From: Macrosoma leucophasiata
Lineage: Eukaryota; Arthropoda; Insecta; Lepidoptera; Hedylidae
Assembly (NCBI GenBank): GCA_036365455.1
Contig: JAWQUS010000030.1
Coordinates: forward strand, 3,100,001-3,164,000
DNA length: 64,000 nt
Direction of reading: 5' to 3'
Translations under genes and position numbers: made by a program
The notes under the pieces: model-generated
What the model saw: the letters and a program-made list of their open reading frames with translations, nothing else
Databases searched by the model: none
Told to the model about the DNA's origin: nothing
Shown here: positions 20,322 to 31,174 of the stretch, in pieces
Layout: the number at the start of each line of letters is the position of its first letter
How positions within the stretch are numbered: position 1 is the stretch's first letter

Positions 20322-20323
20322 TA

Positions 20324-20518
20324 TGTTTAAGGTGATAAGGTTGAGATTGGCTTGCGGGGATTTATGCACACTGAAACTACGTATTGTTTGTTTGCTCTGT
20401 TTATTCGTACTGAAGTTGCATCGAAATACATCACTCAATTTGTGGACTGTATAGATAGGTAAGTATAGGAACTCGCTCATAGCTCACGCATACAATGTAA
20501 TAGGGGTGTAACTAGACA
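20324..20518 (-). repeat. BEL element 5' LTR
   Basis: 195 bp, matching the LTR at 14026-14220 except for one base (G at 20331). Being upstream of gag on the minus strand, it should hold the element promoter; I did not identify a TATA box with confidence. Confidence 0.9.
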
Positions 20519-20774
20519 GCTACCAACTTCATTAAAATATATATTTTTAAGCATGATGCATTTTTTTATTCATTCGGGCGCTTTTACTATCTGAATTTAA
20601 GTTTATTTTTTGAAAAAGTGAAAATGTTCTATTTATAAAATGGAGCTTTCTTTATAGCTAAAGTATTTTTTTTATACCCTTGATATGACATCCTTGAGAA
20701 CTCGCAATACCAGTAATAAAATGAAGATATCTGCGTTATCTTATAGTTTTAGGCCTCAACTGGATGTTACTGAT

Positions 20775-21030
20775 GTGTAAGCGACTGTATGGGAGCATAT
20801 GAAAGTGACAATCGGCTAGTTTCGGCTATAGAGCGTTATCTCCTGCTTCACACTGCCTACACAAGCATCCGTCTGTAGTCCCACAACACGGTATTGGTCA
20901 AAACTTGATGAAAATAGTCGACAAACTTCAAATAGATAAAGGTGTGAAAGAGATAACGCTCTACAGATCCGAAATAAGCCGACGTCTCTTCCTGAGCATT
21001 ATTCATCCATGCATTATTTCTTGTTGAATA
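20775..21030. repeat. Element F, copy 3
   Basis: Shares CATATGAAAGTGACAATCGG, GAGCGTTATCTC, GATAACGCTCTACAGATCCG and AGCCGACGTCTCTTCCTGAG with copy 1. The left terminus is worn. Confidence 0.7.
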
Positions 21031-21615
21031 TGTACTTTAATTGAGTCGCTGCGCCGCTGTCATTTTGTACATTTCAAGAAGAATCTATGCGTTAGGTGCG
21101 AGTTACTTTTTTTTTATACATATATCAATGAGTTTTATAAACGCAACCATGAACTTGAATACATGCACGATTCAATCACAATTCAATGCACACATTAAGT
21201 TACAAAAATGAGCCCTTAGGTATGAATGAGATTTGTCACAGAAATCGCCTAACAATATATTGCATCTCATAATAATTATGATGCTAATATGCTTTTAAAG
21301 CCAATTAGGTTATGCACAAATGTGATGCAATAAAACTTTTCATGTTCATTATGTGTGTGGATATTTTGGAGTTGTATTGTCGTATCAAAATGTGACCGTT
21401 ATATCATTATTTCCGCTTATTCTGTATATAACCATATGGATGTTGTCTAATAAATAAATTAGTTATATACTTAAAAAACCGGGACTGTTTATTTTATCTA
21501 AACTTTTGTACTCGAGCAAAGATATCGTCACCCATGACGAATAAAACAATAATAAAAATATATGACACCATGACACAGATTTATGTTTTTTTGGAGTTTA
21601 CTCCTTAAGAAACGA
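21031..21615. other. No gene seen
   Basis: AT-rich intergenic DNA with no repeat that I recognise. Confidence 0.45.
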
Positions 21616-21621
21616 TTTGAG

Positions 21622-21687
21622 TTGATTTTACTCCTCATAACCATACCGGGCCTTATAGCCCGGTATGGTTATGAGGAGTAAAATCAA
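21622..21687. repeat. Perfect 30-bp palindrome
   Basis: The left arm (21622-21651, starting TTGATTTTACTCCTCATAAC) and right arm (21658-21687) are exact reverse complements around a 6-base centre, CTTATA. Confidence 0.9.
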
Positions 21688-22335
21688 GTGTAACACGAAA
21701 GTTTTCTCCGTCAGCGCTGCTACCGAGCGTGTTTCACTCGGCCGCACACTAGCGATCTCCTTACGCACACCGAGTAAACTCCCGTCGTGCGTCGACGCTG
21801 ACACACACTTTTCTAAAGTAAAAACATCACAACACTGCTGCAAAGCAAAGCCAAATGGACATAAATGTATCATATTAATTGCGGTCATATTATGAAGCGA
21901 CATTATTATTCGCAGAATTTGGTAATTTTGCGTCTAAAACGACAATTTGTTTAAATTTAGATTTGCATTTTACTCTGAAAGAGAATTTGTATTGTTTTAT
22001 CACTACTTTCAAAATTGAGAAACAATTTTAGGCTACAACCGTATCCCAGTGTATATATTTTTTAAAAACTTTAATTCTTATACTAATGATAATAGAATCG
22101 AGATTTGATGTCAGCTTTTTTTTGTATCAGTAGAAAAGTGCATTCTCAATCGATATGCATCATTTACAAATTTAGTTGCAGCTTCATGTATTCGAACTAA
22201 GACCATTTTCATTTTATCTCTCGAATTGTTTCGATAGTTCGATAGATATTTGCATCCATTTTTTTTCGGGATATGTGTATATATATATTCACTGTAAATT
22301 AAAGAAAAAGTAAATTTACGTTATTACCGTCAGTA
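21688..22335. other. No gene seen
   Basis: The first 130 bp (to about 21810) are richer in CpG, with GTGTTTCACTCGGCCGCAC and CGTCGTGCGTCGACGCTG. The rest is AT-rich. No convincing coding. Confidence 0.4.
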
Positions 22336-22490
22336 AAAAAAGGACCGACAAGATGGACCGACGACCTGGTGAAGGTCGCGGGCAATCGCTGGATGAGGGC
22401 GGCCCAGGACCGTTCGTTGTGGCATTCTTTGGGGGAGGCCTTTGTTCAGCAGTGGACGTATTTTGGCTGAAATGATGATGATGATGACCG
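22336..22490 (+). pseudogene. LINE C-terminus with ATG-repeat tail
   Basis: In one frame it reads RWTDDLVKVAGNRWMRAAQD, then LGEAFVQQWTYFG and a stop, followed by GATGATGATGATGA. This is the usual C-terminal end and microsatellite tail of an RTE-like LINE widespread in Lepidoptera. It is heavily 5' truncated. Confidence 0.75.
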
Positions 22491-22940
22491 TCAGTAATAT
22501 TGTTTTATATGTTACAATAATGTTGACCATCATTCTACAGTTCTGTTGCTGTTCACTTTGATTCCAAAAGATTATTAACACACTTTAACGGTATAGACGA
22601 CAGAGCTTTTTTAGAATTTATCTCTGGAATGAGCCATAAAGATAATTTCGAAACAACCACATTTACCTTTCAGAATGAGCGACTTCCTAATGTACCATTA
22701 AAGATATGTCCTTGGTCCATCGGCCACGATGCCTTATTTGTGACTAATTTTGTGTGATAATAAAATCTAATTTGCAATGTTTTTGGATGCACGGCCACTT
22801 CTTCGATAGTACATTATTGATTTCGAATTCTCATCTCTGCTTATTTCTCCATTTACCATAATCACTTTTATATGTTAAGCGTCACAGAGTATTGCCGATG
22901 CATAAGACTTAATTTAGAGTTTTACATAAACAAAAAAAAC
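22491..22940. other. No gene seen
   Basis: AT-rich intergenic DNA without recognised features. Confidence 0.4.
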
Positions 22941-22944
22941 TCTT

Positions 22945-23220
22945 ACCCGACGTTTCGGTCGCTTTCCAGCTACCGTAGTCACGGTCAGACTTAGTGCGAG
23001 AATGACAGACCGCACCACGACCTTAACTTTACTTTAATCGCAGTACGCTTCGAACTGTCAGTATGAGCTTTGACAGTTCTAAGCGTACTTCTAGTGAAGC
23101 GCGCATGGCCCCGCGGCCGATACGTGCGCGGTCGGGTGTGTAATGGGTGACAGCTAGTGGCAAATTAAATACTCTTACCTATTTAATTTGCCACTAGCGG
23201 TCACCCATTACATAATGCCC
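22945..23220. repeat. Cluster of inverted-repeat fragments
   Basis: CCGACGTTTCGGTCGCTTTC (shared with 46492-46520) is followed by a palindromic unit (GACAGACCGCACCACGACC ... AGTTCTAAGCGTACTTC) related to 42808-42945. Next comes a 66-bp inverted pair of GTGACAGCTAGTGGCAAATT and AATTTGCCACTAGCGGTCAC at 23147-23210. Confidence 0.6.
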
Positions 23221-23479
23221 TACAGAGCCGAAAATAGCCGAAATCTCTTTTCTAAGGACTATTTCCTTGCTCCAGCAAGTAAGTTGACAGTACGGCATGT
23301 ATTTTTCAGTCTTTGCAATTACTAGCACACAACCTTGCGACGTTTCAAATTACTTATTGTAGATAGTTTTATGTGTTACTGTTTGATGAAATCGCGATAT
23401 TGTAAATAAAATAAAGGGTTTAAATTATATGACGATTTATTTGTTTTATTCTAATAACTAAATTTATTTGATAAAAGTA

Positions 23480-23605
23480 GTCTTTAATGAAGGTGTTGGG
23501 ACGTGACGACCCTATCACCCTAGGAGAGAGAGTTCTTCGGCGGGCGTCTTTGGGGACGGCCTTGTTTGTCCAGCAGTGGACGCGGTCCGGCTGGAATGTG
23601 TCTGG
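23480..23605 (+). pseudogene. LINE C-terminal fragment
   Basis: GERVLRRASLGTALFVQQWT followed by RSGWNV resembles the same LINE C-terminus as at 22336, diverged and out of frame in places. Confidence 0.6.
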
Positions 23606-23694
23606 AAAGTCTATATACAATATATTTATTTTGAAACAAAGAATCACAAGCACAGCAAGATTAGTATAGAAAAAGATACGAGGTAAAATAATTG

Positions 23695-23880
23695 CCGGTG
23701 ATGACCTACGGTGCCGAGACGTGGTCTTTCACTATGGGTCTCGTACTAAAGCTCCAAGTCACAGCAGCCAATGGAAAGGCCTATGCTCGGCGTTTCTTGC
23801 TTTGCTTACAAAAAATGTATGGAATATCACGAAGATTGATCTCTTACACATGTACAGTAGTGAGTTACTGAGCCTGTTTG
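23695..23880 (+). pseudogene. LINE reverse transcriptase C-terminal fragment
   Basis: The sequence encodes MTYGAETWSF and MGLVLKL, the TYGAETW block that follows the RT thumb in RTE-like LINEs. The frame breaks after about 20 codons. A related piece is at 63800-63960. Confidence 0.7.
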
Positions 23881-24167
23881 ATGTGCCGGATATCCGAGGA
23901 AAATATAGATCTTTATCCATTATTTTATATTTATCTAATTAATTTTCACTATCGGATATTTATCTTATTCATTTTCAAAACATAGATTCATTCTAAAAAT
24001 ATATGTAGCACTTGAATACTAGTAGTAAATTGCAGTCAGTTTACTTTTTATTCCTCAAAATCAAATGTGGTACCTATTGACAACAGACATTCACATTTCA
24101 TAAGTTAAAAATAAGTCAAAGTTTTTATTTGAAAACGCTCACCCCCAGTAGATAATAAATCTATGTA

Positions 24168-24315
24168 ACCCCCTTATTCATAAACGTAGGTACATTTGAT
24201 ACGTTCTAGTTATAGTAAGTATGCTTTGTCTTTATCAATTGCCAAGGATTGAGAAAGACGGAGGAGAGATTAGCAACACTTTAGCTAAAACCTGACGCGT
24301 TTATGAATACGGGGG
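24168..24315. repeat. MITE M, copy 2
   Basis: Ends ACCCCCTTATTCATAAACGT and CGCGTTTATGAATACGGGGG are inverted, and the inner part GCAACACTTTAGCTAAA is shared with copy 1. Confidence 0.75.
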
Positions 24316-25500
24316 CATTGTTTAGCAGAATTTGGGGTTAATAGCAGAATGTACAAAAAAATCTGATCTTGTTTTCGGTTCGGCAAGTTTATCTTATTAG
24401 CTTTGATGTAAGGAGTTAAATAATATGTCTCTTGTGACATATTCAACTTTCATAGTTAACAAAATACCGGAGTTCAGCTACTGGCAAAATAGGAGACTGC
24501 TGAATTGTAGCATGATACCGAATACAAAAGATGTGATCATTGGAACTCGGTCATCAGTTCAAATGGTGTTGAAACTTTGATACCATATTTTCTTGCTCCG
24601 GTTTTCGTCCTTGTATGGCATCTGAAATAATTAAAATTTCTCACTTTTATTACGACCACACAAAATATGATGTCCATTGCTCATGTCGTCAAGCAGCCAG
24701 CTCCCTGATTGTACAAATTTATTTTAGGTACATAGATGTTATGTCATCACAATAGGCCCCATTGTCGAGTCACGTCTGAATTTACCTCTGCCTGCAAAAC
24801 TACCTTTAGATAAAATTAGAAAAAGTAATAGTAGAAACGGCAAAATTGCTAAACTGCAAAACTCGCTCGTATAATTAATTAAGCATATGAAGGCGTCGTG
24901 CAACGTACCTAATTTTAAGAAACGTTGCCTTTAGGTATATGTCTTGGAAAAATATCTATAATCACAGACATTTTATAGGTGCAGCATTATTACAATCGTT
25001 GAAATTCCACATAGTATCGTAGCTATGGCCATGGCCAAAGTCAAGATTTGAAATTAACGTCCTTATTTCGTTGAAAGACAATTAGCCCATGTAGGATATG
25101 GACTGATGGGTTTGCCAGTGCGTTCCTTTGAGGTTTACTTACATAGCTTCTAGCTACGGGGCTACGGCTTCAGCACCCCACGATTTTTTCTTTTTTTTTA
25201 TTGTTCTTACGTATGCGGCTCGTCTCGACATACCAGTAGTCCACTTCATCGGGCAATTGACGAGCGTACAGATCCTACCCTAATCAACCTAGCACGCTTC
25301 AAGTTGGATGGTCCAGTATCAAATGTAATAATGGAAATATTTAATTACCCAATGTACAGTTTTTTGTTTCCGAGGTCTTCGTTTCTTCTTGTGTTTATGT
25401 GGTTTTGTTCGCCTTCCGCGGAGAGCGGGACTGAATTTCATCCTCAACATATTTAGTAGACCTTTGAATTAAATAAAGGCAATCATTAGTTAATTGTATA
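24316..25500. other. No gene seen
   Basis: About 1.2 kb of intergenic DNA with neither long open frame nor recognised repeat. Confidence 0.4.
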
Positions 25501-25501
25501 C

Positions 25502-25727
25502 ACCGCGTTTCCAAACCTGCCAGCCGCTAGGTTTTTCAGCACTATCGTGTCCTTGGTAAGGTATGGCTTGGTAATTAATAGCACAGAAACAACTTGGGTT
25601 TTAGGGGTGGTAACGCATCTGCATATCGACCTCCGGCTTTTGTGTAGGTGTCAATAGACTACAGTACTCATTTACCATCAATGCGACTTGCATGATTGTT
25701 TGCCACCATCATAACGTAAAAAAATGT
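25502..25727 (+). repeat. Repeat R, worn copy
   Basis: CACCGCGTTTCCAAACCTGC, CAGCACTATCGTGTCC, GTAACGCATCTGCAT and the A-run are recognisable but rearranged in the middle. Confidence 0.6.
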
Positions 25728-25820
25728 AGGTTGCAGTTGCCGAGGCTTTCGAAGACCAAGACTGACCAAATGAAATGATAATGATGACTTCAAACTTGAA
25801 AAATCAAGGATATCTTAGAT

Positions 25821-26129
25821 CAGTGATTCCCAAAGTGGTCTATATCGACCCCTGGGGGTCTATGACAAGCTGAAAGGGGACTGCGTCAGCAAAAAAAAAA
25901 TGGGGGTCCACGATAATGGATCTCAACACATACACTAATAGTACCAATTTACTTACATCATACCAGTGATTCCCAAAGTGGTCGATGGGAGACTCGATGG
26001 GGGTCTACGTAGGCGTGAATAAAAATTGGAAATATCGGAATATGATATAAATGTAGCAAGGACGGGGGTCCACAGAAACCAGAAAAAATTGTAAAGGGTC
26101 TACAAGAAAAAATTGTTTGGGAACCTCTG
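25821..26129 (+). repeat. hAT-like MITE H, copy 1
   Basis: Begins CAGTGATTCCCAAAGTGG and ends GTTTGGGAACCTCTG, an imperfect inverted pair. Flanks TCTTAGAT and CCTTAGAT agree at 7 of 8 bases. An internal second CAGTGATTCCCAAAGTGG lies near 25964. Confidence 0.75.
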
Positions 26130-26270
26130 CCTTAGATGATGACAGGCGGTGGCGGTGTCGGCGGCATAACCTTGATGATATGATGAGGAGTTGAAGAAGA
26201 AGTGTTACAAGTTTCCTTTTTAGTCCCGAGGCAGTCAAATTCCACTTAAAATAAAAGGGTGAGACGTGTC

Positions 26271-26556
26271 TCTTTTTTTATTCAATGAAAGTGGCAGACA
26301 AGCACGCAGTTCACATTGATGTTAAGTGATGACTGCAGCCTATAGATGCTTACACAAAGACCAAGGTCAAAATGTAGATGCGTTACCACTCCTGAGGCCT
26401 AAGGTGTTACGCCTCTGTGCCGGAAATGACAGGGCCGTACATTACCACCTAACCGGAACACGATAGTGCTGAACATTACCATTTTGCGGCAAGTATATTA
26501 GGTAAAGCGGTGGTGCCTACGCCCGCGAGCTCCGTCACTGGAGCTCTACCACCAGT
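26271..26556 (-). repeat. Repeat R, full length
   Basis: The complete order of blocks is present, from poly-T at 26272 to GGAGCTCTACCACCAGTAA at 26540-26558, in inverted orientation. Confidence 0.7.
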
Positions 26557-26559
26557 AAA

Positions 26560-26980
26560 AAAGTTTCTATTTTTTTGGATGGAATTAGGTTGTCCAGTCA
26601 CCCGATGTTTTAAAATAGACCAAGGCGTCGCGCGCCGCTCATATCTAATCTCTATTAGTTTTGTAGGTTTTGTAATAATCACAACTCATCAGGACATATT
26701 ATATTCCTGATAAAAAATAATTGGACACATTGATGTAAAACATTTAATTCAATAAAGATAAAAGTCAATGACTTATTATTTACCCTGATACCAATCATTC
26801 TTTGTTCATAGTATCAACTATGAGCTGTAATCAAAGGTAGAGTTGTAAAAGTAATCGATTTACATTTACAATATGAAATAAATGCAACGACAGCGGCTTT
26901 GATGTCATTTACTGCAATTTATTACATTGCAATCATAACGATATAAAGATGAAGTCATTTATACACTTTTTGATTGTAAT
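26560..26980. other. No gene seen
   Basis: AT-rich spacer. A possible GTAATCGATTTAC palindrome at about 26849. Confidence 0.4.
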
Positions 26981-26985
26981 GAACC

Positions 26986-27116
26986 TTCATTGGCCAAGCA
27001 TGCGGTGCACATTGATAGACTGCAACCTATAGACACTTACACAAAGCCGAGAGGTCAAAATACAGATGCGTTGCCACCCCTGAGACCTTAGCTGTTATGT
27101 CTCTGTGAGAGTTATT
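26986..27116 (-). repeat. Repeat R, 3' half, left of a nested insertion
   Basis: Ends abruptly after CTCTGTGAGAGTTAT. The missing 5' half reappears at 29236-29366, beyond elements Z and H. Confidence 0.7.
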
Positions 27117-27428
27117 GGTCATCTCGCACGAAAAAATCGCACGATCGGGCGACTTTGCACCTTTTGAATTTACCTGATATTTCTGTCGTCAACTGGCACG
27201 CTCATACAAAATACAACCAGGTAAATAAATTTGATATTAAATTTTAGAAACGATATTGCTACTGCTACTGACTGCTGTTGTTTTATATTTGAAACAAATT
27301 TATTCATAAAACTAAAAAAAAATCGGTCGTACACTATATTGACAATTATTGTATAAGGTTGGGAAAAAGTTTCTTCGCATTTTTTAAGATAATTCAAAAC
27401 ATTTTTAATATAGTTTATTTAAATTTAA

Positions 27429-28073
27429 CTAAAGTTTGTATGTACCATTTTGTTCGATAACCTTTTGCCATCTTGTAGGTAGGGATATGATCCCATTGCT
27501 ATAAAAATTTTGGGACTCATCAAAATACCGCGACAAGTGGATTTGGCAGTCCTCTCGTGATGTTAACCCAACATTGCATAAAGAATTCTGAAGAGACCGA
27601 AACAGGTGGAAATCTGAAGGTGCAAGGTCAGGACTATACGGCGGATGCATTAACACCTCCCAGCCAAACTCTCTTAATTTTTGCTGAGTGGCTATAGATG
27701 TGTGAGGTCTAGCGTTATCATGATGAAACACCACACCCCTTCTGTTGATCAATTCCGGCCGCTTTCTCTCAACTTCTTGCTTTAATCTCATCAGTTGTTC
27801 GCAGTAGAGTTCAGAATCGATAGTCCTGCCTGGTGGTAATAGCTCATAATGAATAATGCCCTTCCAATCCCACCACACACACAACATCACCTTATTGCGA
27901 GTTAACCCGGGTTTCGCCACAGTCTGTGAAGCCTGACCGGCCTTTGACCACGACCTTTTTCGCACGTTCTTGTCGTACGTGATCCACTTTTCATCACCAG
28001 TTATCAGCTTCTTCAAAAATGATTCGGTTTCATTACGTCGTAATAAAGAATCACAAATGAGTACACGGTTCAT
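27429..28073 (-). pseudogene. Mariner transposase, catalytic part
   Basis: 214 codons hold the whole DD34D triad (TGDEKWITYD, HHDNARPHTS, YSPDLAPSDFHLF). A few residues differ from copy 1, for example REFGWE for RGFGWE and GRTIDS for VRTIDS. The C-terminus reads CQIHLSRYFDESQNFYSNGI, without the small insertions of copy 1, so this copy is closer to the family ancestor here. The start lies upstream, across a frameshift. Confidence 0.85.
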
Positions 28074-28083
28074 TAGGTTTCTC

Positions 28084-28398
28084 TCAGTAAGCTCGTGAGG
28101 TACCCAAATTTCGAGCTTTTTTTTTGTACCCAGCTTTTTTCAAATGCGCCAAAACTGTTTTGTGATCAATTCTCAGTTCTTCAGCTACGTCGTAACTACT
28201 GATATGTCGATCTTGCTCCACTTTTTCAAAAATGGCATCCATTTTATCCGTAATAGGGCGACCAGTGCGAGGTGCATCTTTGACATCAAAATTTCCGGAT
28301 TGAAAACGCTTAAACCAAATTTGTGCTACTCTCACAGACACTGCACTAGGTCCAAATTTCATAAACATCGCAAATTTTTTTCGCGGCTTGCACTGCAT
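28084..28398 (-). pseudogene. Mariner transposase, DNA-binding part
   Basis: Encodes RVAQIWFKRFQSGNFDVKDA, GRPITDKMD and AEELRIDHKTVLAHLKKAGY, the helix-turn-helix and GRP linker of a mariner transposase. It passes out of frame at the A-run near 28110-28125, before the catalytic part. An earlier N-terminal segment runs in another frame from an ATG near 28458. Confidence 0.8.
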
Positions 28399-28903
28399 TT
28401 TTACCTTTTTTGTAGTAAAATTTTAAAATGTATCGAATTTCTTCATTAGATTCACTCATCTTGACACGAAAAACAAATGAAAATCACACATTTGCCTAGT
28501 GTGAATTTGGAATTATGTTCTTTAAAATTTTAACTTTCAATGATACCAAAACCAGCCAGATATAAATACTACAGCCAAAGAGATTTTATTACAAGTTCAT
28601 ACATACTATAATGCGAAAAGACGTTTTCCCCAACCTATTATGATATAGGAAGTATTAAATATTAACAAGCCAAATTCTTTTGTGATATTGTAGATCCTAT
28701 TTCCTATTTTTTGATTGAAATGTACTTATATCTAAAATTATGATAAAATAATATTAAAAGGATTTTTGCAGTTGACTGTACATAGTTACCTCACAATTTT
28801 GTGATCGGGCGAGTTGACGACAGAAATGTTATATAAAAACAAAAGGTGCCAAGTCGCCCGATCGTGCGAGCTTATGTCGTGCGAAATGACGAATGATCTA
28901 ACC

Positions 28904-29235
28904 CAGTGATTCCCAAAGTGGTCTATATCGACCCCTGGGGGTCTACGACAACCAAAAAGGGGTCTGCGTCAACGGAAAAGAAAATTGGGGGTCCATGAAA
29001 TGAAAATGGGGGTCCACGATAATGGATCTCAACACATACACTGATAGTGCCAATTTACTTACATCATACCAGTGATTCCCAAAATAGTCCATGGGAGACT
29101 CGATGGGGGTCTACGTAGGCGTCAATAAATAATGGAAATATAGGAATGTGATATAAATGTAGCAAGGACGGGGGTCCACAGAAACCAGAAAAAATTGTAA
29201 AGGGTCTACAAGAAAAAATAGTTTGGGAAACTCTG
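28904..29235 (+). repeat. hAT-like MITE H, copy 2, with perfect target duplication
   Basis: CAGTGATTCCCAAAGTGG to GTTTGGGAAACTCTG, bounded on both sides by ATCTAACC (28896-28903 and 29236-29243). An 8-bp duplication is the hAT signature. Confidence 0.85.
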
Positions 29236-29366
29236 ATCTAACCGGAACACAATAGTGCTGAACACTACCATTTGGCGGCAGATAGATTATGTAATGCGGT
29301 GGTGCCTACGCCTCCTCCATGAGCTCGAGCTCTCGAGCTCTTACACTGGAACTCTGCCACCAGTAA
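29236..29366 (-). repeat. Repeat R, 5' half, right of the nested insertion
   Basis: AACCGGAACACAATAGTGC through GCGGTGGTGCCTACGCC to TGCCACCAGTAA. It complements the half at 26986-27116, and a short GAGCTCGAGCTCTCGAGCTC palindrome has formed near 29320. Confidence 0.7.
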
Positions 29367-29599
29367 AACTTGACAAGGGTATTTATTGATTTATTTATAT
29401 ACTTTATTGTACACCAATACACTAAAGAGACAAAAATATAAGAAATAGACGATACAAAAGGCAGTCTTATCACAAAACTGAAATCTCTTCTAGACAACCT
29501 TTGGGTTTAGGAAACTGCGTAAATTAAAATAATAGGCTCGTACTAATCCAAGCGAATGTAAAATTATTGCTTACAAAAAAAAGTAATAATAAAACGAAT

Positions 29600-29890
29600 A
29601 ATAAGCAACTTTTAGGTGATCAAGGATATTACTGGAAGAACGAAGGGACAAGGAATGAGAAGAGCCAAGAAAAAGAAAACGCTCCATCAAATAGGTTGGA
29701 GTTTGAACAGTATACAGCTTAAAAAACTCAAATTGCACGGCATTGTTAACTCAAATGCATTAACTGAGGACCTACGAGAAGATTGTAGAATTGGAAGAAG
29801 AATTGAGAAGGTAACGATGAGATATTATAGACTTATCTGAAGTCCAAATACAGGGGAGGACTCGATAATTTACAAGTCTGCTATTTTCTC
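29600..29890 (+). pseudogene. Decayed RTE-like endonuclease fragment
   Basis: Pieces equivalent to a VELEEELR motif, then LSEVQIQG and DSI, can be read by switching frames around 29775-29870, as at 4080-4597. Too decayed for a firm boundary. Confidence 0.45.
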
Positions 29891-29987
29891 TAGGGTGGGG
29901 GCTGTGTGTGTGTGTAAGTCGAAGTATTAGCGCATTTCTGAAGCTATACTTCTTTTGGCGTGATTGGATAAAATTATGAAGTTATTA

Positions 29988-30287
29988 TTTTTTTTTTTTT
30001 GTAATGAAAGTGGCAAACCAACATGCAGTTCACATTGATTTTAAGTGATGTTAAGTGATGACTGCAGCCTATAGACGCCCATACAATGACCAGAGGTCAA
30101 AATGCAGATGCGCTTCCACTCCTGAGGCCTAAGGTGTTATGCCTCTGTGCCGGAAATTACAGGGCCATACATTACCACCTGACCGGAACACGATAGTGCT
30201 GAACACTAACATTTAGCGGCATGTATATTAGGTAATGCGGTGGTGCCTACGCCCGCGAGCTCCGTCACTGGAGCTCTACCACCAGTA
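29988..30287 (-). repeat. Repeat R, full length
   Basis: An inverted copy, complete from poly-T to the ACCACCAGTAA end. It has a 10-bp local duplication (TTAAGTGATG twice) near 30042-30060. Confidence 0.7.
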
Positions 30288-30289
30288 AA

Positions 30290-31170
30290 AAGTTAATTTA
30301 GTAGTAGTTAATTTTTACGATGCGCGGGCACACCGACCATTGAAAGCGACAATCTTAAGTTAGTTGCTAAACAGATAAAAGCAACAGTCTGAAGTTATTT
30401 GCAAAACTTTTTTTTTGTTATATTGTTTTATTTTTGGTACATTAGAGTGTACAAGAAGTACATATAATTTCTAACGTGCGTACATAAGTAGGTACAGCCA
30501 CTGTTTTTTTTGTATACCTATTGCGGACGAAACACCAGGGGCTAGACACAGTAGCTTCATGGCGAAAAAGATTCTCTTTATACGGTATTGAGAGAACCGT
30601 AATCAGTATCTCATACTTATGTAGTAACGAATGTGTTAGCAAATTCGGAAGTTATTTCGGAATGTTATCATATAAATACTTAATCAAAAAGGTTAGATAC
30701 GTTTTAGTTATAGAATGCTTTGTTTTTCGCAATTTTTGTCGGTTGCATTGACAAAAATTGCGAAGGATAGACAAAGGCAGATTAGCAACACTTTAGCTAA
30801 AATGCGTTAAAGAACAGAGGAATCTACTTAATGTTAGATAGGTTAGAAATAAATCAATAAAGAATCATGCACTTTATTTTCCAACTTTGTACAAATCTGT
30901 GCAGTGTTCATATTTACATACAATTTTTTTTACATTTACATTAACAAAATAATACAATAATTATACAGAGATCAAAAATAAATGCAAAACTTATTATTAA
31001 GTTTTAAAACTGAAGCTTTTTAACCTAATTAATTCGACACCAGTCATTACTTATATACTCTCCAATAAATTAATGCTCTACGAATAAATTGAGACTATAA
31101 ATACAATGTTATTATAATATTACCACAAAACCATATTAGTTATCAGATAAGTATAACAAGCACGTTATTT
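30290..31170. other. No gene seen; partial MITE M inside
   Basis: Mostly AT-rich. A MITE M-like piece (TACGTTTTAGTTATAGAATG ... TAGCAACACTTTAGCTAAAA) with a 17-bp inverted CAAAAATTGCGAA motif sits at about 30690-30805. The last part is the 3' flank of the LPMO gene. Confidence 0.45.
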
Positions 31171-31174
31171 TTTA

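Larger units (their letters stand above)
14021..20523 (-). mobile_element. BEL/Pao LTR retrotransposon, nearly intact
   Basis: The 6.5-kb unit has every landmark of a BEL/Pao element on the minus strand. A 5-bp target duplication GCTAC lies at 14021-14025 and 20519-20523. LTRs of 195 bp start TGTCTAG and end TTAAACA in element orientation and differ only at 14033/20331. A primer-binding site follows the 5' LTR (20324-20518) and a polypurine tract precedes the 3' LTR. Gag, protease, RT, RNase H and integrase follow in BEL order. The single LTR mismatch implies recent insertion, yet one TAG (18337-18339) and one frameshift (about 15958) interrupt the polyprotein. No envelope-like gene is present. 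Confidence 0.93.
27353..28632 (-). mobile_element. Mariner transposon, copy 2 (dead)
   Basis: Ends TAAGGTTGGGAAAAAGT (27354) and TTTTCCCCAACCTATTAT (about 28624) frame an inverted copy of the same family as 7755-9055. The transposase frame is broken near 28084-28100 and again in the N-terminal region near 28398. Confidence 0.9.
27119..28890. mobile_element. Inverted-repeat element Z interrupted by mariner
   Basis: The left end (GTCATCTCGCACG, CGCACGATCGGGCGACTTT, GCACCTTTTG, TTTCTGTCGTCAACT; 27119-27200) and right end (28803-28890) are inverted copies about 85 bp long with small indels. Without the mariner the unit is roughly 490 bp and non-coding. Confidence 0.8.
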
